Part shown: positions 6,013-8,838 of the stretch, one piece after another
Layout: each line of letters starts with the position of its first letter
Position numbering within the stretch: the first letter of the stretch is position 1
Source of the DNA: LB3-1 sp036401895
GTDB lineage: Bacteria; Chloroflexota; Chloroflexia; Chloroflexales; Kallotenuaceae
Reading direction: 5' to 3'
NCBI GenBank assembly: GCA_036401895.1
Contig: DASWTW010000319.1
Span: 1 to 8,838 of the forward strand
DNA: 8,838 bases
Made by a program: the position numbers and the translations under genes
Notes under the pieces: model-generated
Databases searched by the model: none
Told to the model about the DNA's origin: nothing
The model's input: the letters and a program-made list of their open reading frames with translations, nothing else

Positions 6013-7035
6013 ATGCAGATACAAGATGCGATCAAAACGATTGTGCAGGGCCGCGATCTGGGCCAGGATGAGGCGGCGGCTGTGATGCAGCAGATTATGA
6101 CCGGCGAGGCCACGCCCGCGCAGGTTGCCTCGTTTCTGACGGCGCTGCATCTCAAGGGCGAGACCGACGCCGAGATCGCCGGGATGGCCGAGGTCATGCG
6201 CGAAAAAGCCGTGCGCGTCTTCCACGACAGCCCGGTGCTGGATACCTGCGGCACCGGCGGCGACTCGACCAACACCTTCAACATCTCGACCACAGCGGCG
6301 TTTGTCGCCGCCGGCAGCGGCGCGACGGTGGCTAAGCACGGTAATCGTGCGATGACCAGTCGCTGCGGCTCGGCGGATGTGCTGGAAGGATTGGGCGTCA
6401 ACATTGAGCTGGATGCCGAGGGCGTGGCGCGCTGTCTGGATCAGGCCCAGATCGGCTTTATGTTTGCCCAGAAGTTTCACCCGGCCATGCGCTACGTCGG
6501 CCCGATCCGCCGCGAGATCGGCATTCGCACGGCCTTCAATGTGCTCGGCCCGCTGACCAATCCGGCGCACGCGCAGTATCAGGTGCTGGGTGTGGCCTCC
6601 GCGCCGCTGGCGGAAAAGCTGGCGCGTGCCCTCAGCCGCATGGGAACCCGTCACGCGCTGGTTGTACACGGCACCGACGGCATGGACGAGATGAGCCTGA
6701 GCGCGCCGAGTATGGTCTGGGAAGTTCGCGCCGGGGAAGCGCCGCAGCAGTACGAGATCACGCCCGAGAGCGTTGGGCTGAGCCGCGCCGAGCGCGCCGA
6801 GATTTTGGGCGGCACCGTCGAGGAGAACGTCGGGATTATTCGCGGCATTCTGGATGGATCGGTGCAGGGTCCGCAGCGCGATATTGTGCTGCTCAACGCC
6901 GCCGCCGCGCTGGTCGCCGCCGAGCAGGCCGCCGATTTTGCCGAGGGCGTCGAGCGTGCGCGCCAGTCGATCGACGGCGGCGCGGCCTACCGGCGGATGG
7001 AGCAGATGGTACGCGCCAGTCGCGCCACGCGATGA
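6013..7035 (+). CDS. trpD: Anthranilate phosphoribosyltransferase
   Basis: This 340-residue cytoplasmic enzyme joins anthranilate to phosphoribosyl pyrophosphate to give phosphoribosyl-anthranilate, the second step of tryptophan synthesis. The glycine-rich PRPP loop is DTCGTGGD (77-84), followed by NTFNISTTAAFVAAG (87-101). KHGNRAMTSRCGSADVLE (108-125) is the anthranilate and phosphate region; it has RC where many relatives have KS, a variation known in the family. RREIGIRTAFNVLGPLTNP (166-184) and the metal-binding DGMDEMS (222-228) are also conserved. Length and domain order (small helical domain, then nucleoside phosphorylase-like alpha/beta domain) are normal. It is a stand-alone TrpD, not fused to TrpG. 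The start follows a strong ribosome-binding site. No terminator is seen after it; the next gene is 83 bases away and may have its own promoter. Confidence 0.96.
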   Translation: MQIQDAIKTIVQGRDLGQDEAAAVMQQIMTGEATPAQVASFLTALHLKGETDAEIAGMAEVMREKAVRVFHDSPVLDTCGTGGDSTNTFNISTTAAFVAAGSGATVAKHGNRAMTSRCGSADVLEGLGVNIELDAEGVARCLDQAQIGFMFAQKFHPAMRYVGPIRREIGIRTAFNVLGPLTNPAHAQYQVLGVASAPLAEKLARALSRMGTRHALVVHGTDGMDEMSLSAPSMVWEVRAGEAPQQYEITPESVGLSRAERAEILGGTVEENVGIIRGILDGSVQGPQRDIVLLNAAAALVAAEQAADFAEGVERARQSIDGGAAYRRMEQMVRASRATR

Positions 7036-7068
7036 GCCGTTTGGCCTACAGCGATTTGCGCGCCGTCC

Positions 7069-7080
7069 TGGTATCATACA
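7069..7080 (+). promoter_or_regulatory. Possible extended -10 promoter for the glutaredoxin-like gene
   Basis: TGGTATCATACA contains TG-n-TATCAT, an extended -10 shape with 5 of 6 bases of TATAAT. No matching -35 hexamer is visible at 16-18 bases. The same motif with one change lies before the 7807 gene, which strengthens the call. Transcription would start near 7084 and give a leader of about 35 bases. Confidence 0.4.
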
Positions 7081-7098
7081 CGATGTAATCCAAACGCC

Positions 7099-7104
7099 AG
7101 GAGG
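7099..7104 (+). promoter_or_regulatory. Strong ribosome-binding site with unusually long spacing
   Basis: AGGAGG is a full-strength site but ends 14 bases before ATG 7119, against the usual 5-9. No other start codon in the frame lies closer. Translation may be weak or the real start may be a rare codon. Confidence 0.55.
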
Positions 7105-7118
7105 AATTACAAGATCCT

Positions 7119-7454
7119 ATGGACAAAGAATTAATCGTTTACGGGCGCACCTTTCCCTGCCCCGATCTTATGCGCTCTGAGCGATTTCTACAGAGCAAGC
7201 ACGTATCCTATCGCATGATCCATATCGACGAGGACGAGAGCGCAGGCACGCTGGTTGAGCAGTGGGTCGGTCATCGCAGCGTCCCGACGATTGTTGTGGC
7301 GCGCAAAGGCGATATTCTGCCGATCGAGGAGCCCCAGCCGCTCCCGCCGGGCCGCGCCGCCCGCTCGTTTGATCGCGGCACGCTGATCACCGAGCCGAGC
7401 GACGAGGCGCTGAGCAAGTTCTTGCAGCGCCACGGCCTGATGCCGCAGAGCTAA
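7119..7454 (+). CDS. Glutaredoxin-like thioredoxin-fold protein with a single cysteine
   Basis: This is a 111-residue cytoplasmic protein. The N-terminus KELIVYGRTFPCPDLMRSERFLQ has the beta-strand, active-site loop and helix order of glutaredoxins. SYRMIHIDED (30-39) is the second strand, and HRSVPTIVV (52-60) is the conserved cis-proline segment (P56) that contacts glutathione or substrate in the family. The active site reads CPDL (14-17), where dithiol relatives have CPDC or CPYC. C14 is the only cysteine, so it could act only by a monothiol mechanism or as a binding protein. The last 45 residues include a proline-rich stretch (EPQPLPPG, 71-78), a GTLITEPSDEAL strand-and-helix, and a C-terminal helix. 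It ends just before a strong terminator. It may be the last gene of the trp transcript or be expressed from its own promoter. Its link to tryptophan synthesis is unknown. Confidence 0.8.
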   Translation: MDKELIVYGRTFPCPDLMRSERFLQSKHVSYRMIHIDEDESAGTLVEQWVGHRSVPTIVVARKGDILPIEEPQPLPPGRAARSFDRGTLITEPSDEALSKFLQRHGLMPQS

Positions 7455-7479
7455 GATCCGCGACACATACATACAAAAG

Positions 7480-7510
7480 CCGGAGCGCATGAAACGCTCC
7501 GGTTTTTTTT
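7480..7510 (+). terminator. Rho-independent terminator after the glutaredoxin-like gene
   Basis: A perfect 8-bp stem CCGGAGCG / CGCTCCGG (7480-7487 and 7495-7502) with a 7-base loop is followed directly by eight T residues (7503-7510). AAAAG on the left side can extend the stem by pairing with the T-tract. It closes the transcription unit that includes the 7119 gene. Confidence 0.95.
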
Positions 7511-7520
7511 GTGGGTGAAG

Positions 7521-7765
7521 GCTTTCCCTCACCCTCACTCCTGTTGCGACAGGAGAGGGGAGTATTCAGGCTTGCAGGCCCTCACCCCCGCCTGCGGGCG
7601 ACCCCTTGCCCACCGTCGCGGGCTCCCGGTCCCGCTCCTGTACGGTAGGCGAGGGGTTAGAAACTGGCACAGCGACGCCCCTCGCCTGCGGCAACCGAGG
7701 CGGAGGCCCGCCGAGATTCGGGGAAGGGGTGCTGAGCGTAGCGAAGCGGGGTGAGGGCCTGTTGG
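7521..7765. repeat. Non-coding GC-rich intergenic repeat island bounded by an inverted repeat
   Basis: The 352-base gap 7455-7806 holds the terminator and then this island. A small hairpin CTCCTGT-TGCG-ACAGGAG is at 7538-7555. The 14-base sequence at 7575-7588 (CAGGCCCTCACCCC) recurs inverted at 7748-7761, bounding about 187 bases. Inside, AGGCGAGGGG (7647-7656) pairs with CCCCTCGCCT (7678-7687). Short open frames on both strands are rich in P, R and G and look unlike proteins. No transposase or target-site duplication is evident. It resembles the scattered CCCTCACCC-type intergenic repeats found in many GC-rich bacteria, possibly a MITE-like element. Confidence 0.6.
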
Positions 7766-7777
7766 TGGTATTATACA
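7766..7777 (+). promoter_or_regulatory. Possible extended -10 promoter for the holin-like gene
   Basis: TGGTATTATACA contains TG-n-TATTAT and matches 11 of 12 bases of the motif at 7069-7080. No clear -35 is seen. It lies 29 bases before the GTG start, downstream of a terminator, which is where a new promoter is needed. Confidence 0.45.
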
Positions 7778-7806
7778 AAGACAACTTGTGAGTAGAGAGT
7801 AATGCC

Positions 7807-8247
7807 GTGAAACCGAGTAATAGAGCACCCGTGTTCGAGCAATTCAGCCTCAAACGATTTTTGCTACGTCTGGCGATCAATATTATCGCGATCCTGATTG
7901 CCGTCTCAATCGTGCCCGGCCTGGAGCTGACCGGGCCGTGGTGGGCGCTGGGGGTCGTCGCGCTGATCTTTGGGCTGATCAACACCGCGATCCGCCCGAT
8001 GCTGCTTCTGCTGGCGCTGCCATTCGTGGTGCTGACGCTGGGCTTCTTCATGCTGCTGATCAACGCCGCGATGCTGTATCTTACCAGCCTGTTCGCCGAG
8101 GTCTTCAACATCGGCCTGCACATCGACAGCTTCCTGTCGGCAGTTCTGGGCGCGCTGGTGATCAGCTTCATCAGCACCGTGCTCAACGTTCTGAGCGGCG
8201 AGAGTCGTGTGCAGTTCCAGGTTGTGCGCGGCCCGCAAGATAAATAG
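7807..8247 (+). CDS. Small membrane protein, YvlD / phage holin superfamily IV type
   Basis: This 146-residue protein has four hydrophobic segments at about 20-40, 45-62, 64-93 and 108-130. After a short basic N-terminal part (FSLKRFLLRLAIN), the conserved features are IVPGLELTGPWWALGVVALIFGLINTAIRP and the third segment LPFVVLTLGFFMLLINAAML. This is the pattern of the bacterial YvlD family (also named mycobacterial 4-TM phage holin superfamily IV), widespread chromosomal membrane proteins of unclear function, not necessarily from phages. No lysis genes are nearby. The start is a GTG with only a weak purine-rich site (TAGAGAG, 7793-7799). An ATG at 7802 is in another frame and stops after two codons. 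The 15 residues after the last helix are probably cytoplasmic. It has its own promoter-like motif and stands apart from the trp genes. Confidence 0.85.
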   Translation: MKPSNRAPVFEQFSLKRFLLRLAINIIAILIAVSIVPGLELTGPWWALGVVALIFGLINTAIRPMLLLLALPFVVLTLGFFMLLINAAMLYLTSLFAEVFNIGLHIDSFLSAVLGALVISFISTVLNVLSGESRVQFQVVRGPQDK

Positions 8248-8280
8248 ATCGCCAGCCTTTACCGCACACAACAGATTGCT

Positions 8281-8318
8281 GCTGAGCGCGCCGCCTGAGC
8301 GGCGCGTGCTGGCTCAGC
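8281..8318 (+). other. Nested GC-rich stem-loop after the holin-like gene
   Basis: An inner hairpin CGCGCCGC-CTGA-GCGGCGCG (8287-8306, 8 bp, 4-base loop) lies inside an outer pair GCTGAG / CTCAGC (8281-8286 and 8313-8318). No T-tract follows, so it is not a classical intrinsic terminator; it could stabilise the mRNA end or pause transcription. It lies in the 114-base gap before the next gene, where no promoter is obvious. Confidence 0.55.
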
Positions 8319-8361
8319 GCTTGCTATACGTCCCACCAGTTTGTTAGCGAAGCAGCACTAT

Positions 8362-8838
8362 ATGAATCCGATTGCCCTGACCGCCACGCCCTGGCATGTG
8401 CGCCCTGTTGAGCGCTTCAACCAAGGTTTTTATCAGCTCTCCGGCGCTAGCTGGATCGAACAGCAGCTGCCTGCTCACTGGCAGCAGATCCAGGCGCTGC
8501 GCTTCTATACCGGCAAAGTCGTGTATCGACACCACTTCGACGCGCCGCCCAACGCCGGACGACGGCGCTACTGGCTGCGCGCCGAGGGCATCTTCTACTG
8601 GTCGCAGATCTATCTCAATGGCCGCGATTTTGGCCGTCACGAGGGCTACTTCGTGCCGCAGGAGCACGAAGTCACGCAGGCACTGGCCGAGCGCAACACG
8701 CTGATCGTCGAGGTGGATTGCCCCGAGGAGCGGCGCAAAAGCGGCAAGCGCATGCTGACCGGCGTCTTCTCCCACTGGGACGCGCTCGACCCAATGACCA
8801 ATCCCGGCGGCATCTGGCTGCCCGTTGTGCTCGAAGAA
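8362..8838 (+). CDS. Glycoside hydrolase family 2-like protein, N-terminal part (runs off the window)
   Basis: The frame from ATG 8362 is open to the last base, giving 159 residues. It matches the N-terminal sugar-binding jelly-roll domain of GH2 enzymes (beta-galactosidase, beta-glucuronidase and beta-mannosidase relatives). GKVVYRHHFDAP (51-62) is the typical first strand. YWLRAEGIFYWSQIYLNGRDFGRHEGYFVP (70-99) corresponds to the LRFEGV-x-x-x-VWLNG-x-x-xG-HEG motif. NTLIVEVDCPEE (112-123) and NPGGIWLPVVLEE (147-159) correspond to the NTLxVRV and GIWRPVWLE motifs. The catalytic TIM barrel would lie beyond the window, so enzyme activity and substrate cannot be judged. No signal peptide is seen, suggesting a cytoplasmic protein. 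No good ribosome-binding site precedes ATG 8362, but it is the first plausible start before the homologous part. Confidence 0.85.
   Translation, partial: MNPIALTATPWHVRPVERFNQGFYQLSGASWIEQQLPAHWQQIQALRFYTGKVVYRHHFDAPPNAGRRRYWLRAEGIFYWSQIYLNGRDFGRHEGYFVPQEHEVTQALAERNTLIVEVDCPEERRKSGKRMLTGVFSHWDALDPMTNPGGIWLPVVLEE

Noticed and set aside
5358..7077. Two long overlapping minus-strand frames (5358-6404 and 5935-7077)
   Set aside because: Both are opposite the 4257 gene and trpD, which carry clear motifs; the antisense products show no family pattern.
7509..7828. Small open frames on both strands in the GC-rich island
   Set aside because: Products are P/R/G-rich, frames overlap heavily and cross inverted repeats, with no ribosome-binding sites of note.
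7807..8247. Prophage interpretation of the holin-like gene
   Set aside because: This family is common on bacterial chromosomes outside phages and no lysin, structural, integrase or attachment-site signal is nearby.
8344..8775. 143-codon minus-strand frame near the right end
   Set aside because: Opposite the GH2-like gene, whose + strand frame carries recognisable sugar-binding domain motifs and runs open to the window end.

Overview
The window is GC-rich bacterial DNA in which every gene I can support lies on the + strand. It looks like a member of the Chloroflexota (filamentous anoxygenic phototroph or Herpetosiphon-like relatives). This rests on recalled protein style: the FxET...G.xLD[FY]W...FGLP...FER.R.E.HP repeat in the secreted protein at 4257, the TrpS subtype, and intergenic arrays of GAAC-core short repeats. 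It is an inference, not a database result.

Layout. Positions 1-39 hold the last codons of an upstream gene, whose stop overlaps the start of a short-chain dehydrogenase/reductase (36-809). Thirteen bases later comes trpS (823-1836), then a 73-base gap with a foldback repeat, then trpE (1910-3367), a ~165-base gap with two tandem hairpin repeats, trpG (3534-4142), a ~115-base gap with a second foldback repeat, and a secreted glucose/sorbosone dehydrogenase-like beta-propeller protein (4257-5993). Then trpD (6013-7035), a one-cysteine glutaredoxin-like protein (7119-7454) and a clear intrinsic terminator (7480-7510). From about 7520 to 7765 is a non-coding GC-rich repeat island. After it come a small four-helix membrane protein of the YvlD/phage-holin superfamily IV type (7807-8247) and the N-terminal part of a glycoside hydrolase family 2-like protein (8362 to the window end).

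How the genes work together. TrpE and TrpG form anthranilate synthase (chorismate + glutamine to anthranilate) and TrpD transfers phosphoribose to anthranilate, so the window carries the first two steps of tryptophan synthesis, with the enzyme that charges tRNA-Trp beside them. trpC, trpF, trpB and trpA are not here. The trp block is loosely packed: each of the three junctions from trpS to the 4257 gene contains a repeat that can fold into a hairpin, and an exported sugar-dehydrogenase-like gene separates trpG from trpD. No classical trp leader peptide, T-box or TRAP site is recognisable.

The most interesting material is non-coding: the two foldback arrays built from GAAC-core 7-8 nt tandem units, the paired hairpin repeats between trpE and trpG, a 12-nt extended -10-like motif shared by the glutaredoxin-like and holin-like genes, and the inverted-repeat-bounded island at 7575-7761. 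No convincing wholly new multi-gene system is visible. No rRNA, tRNA, transposase, CRISPR array or phage structural gene is present.
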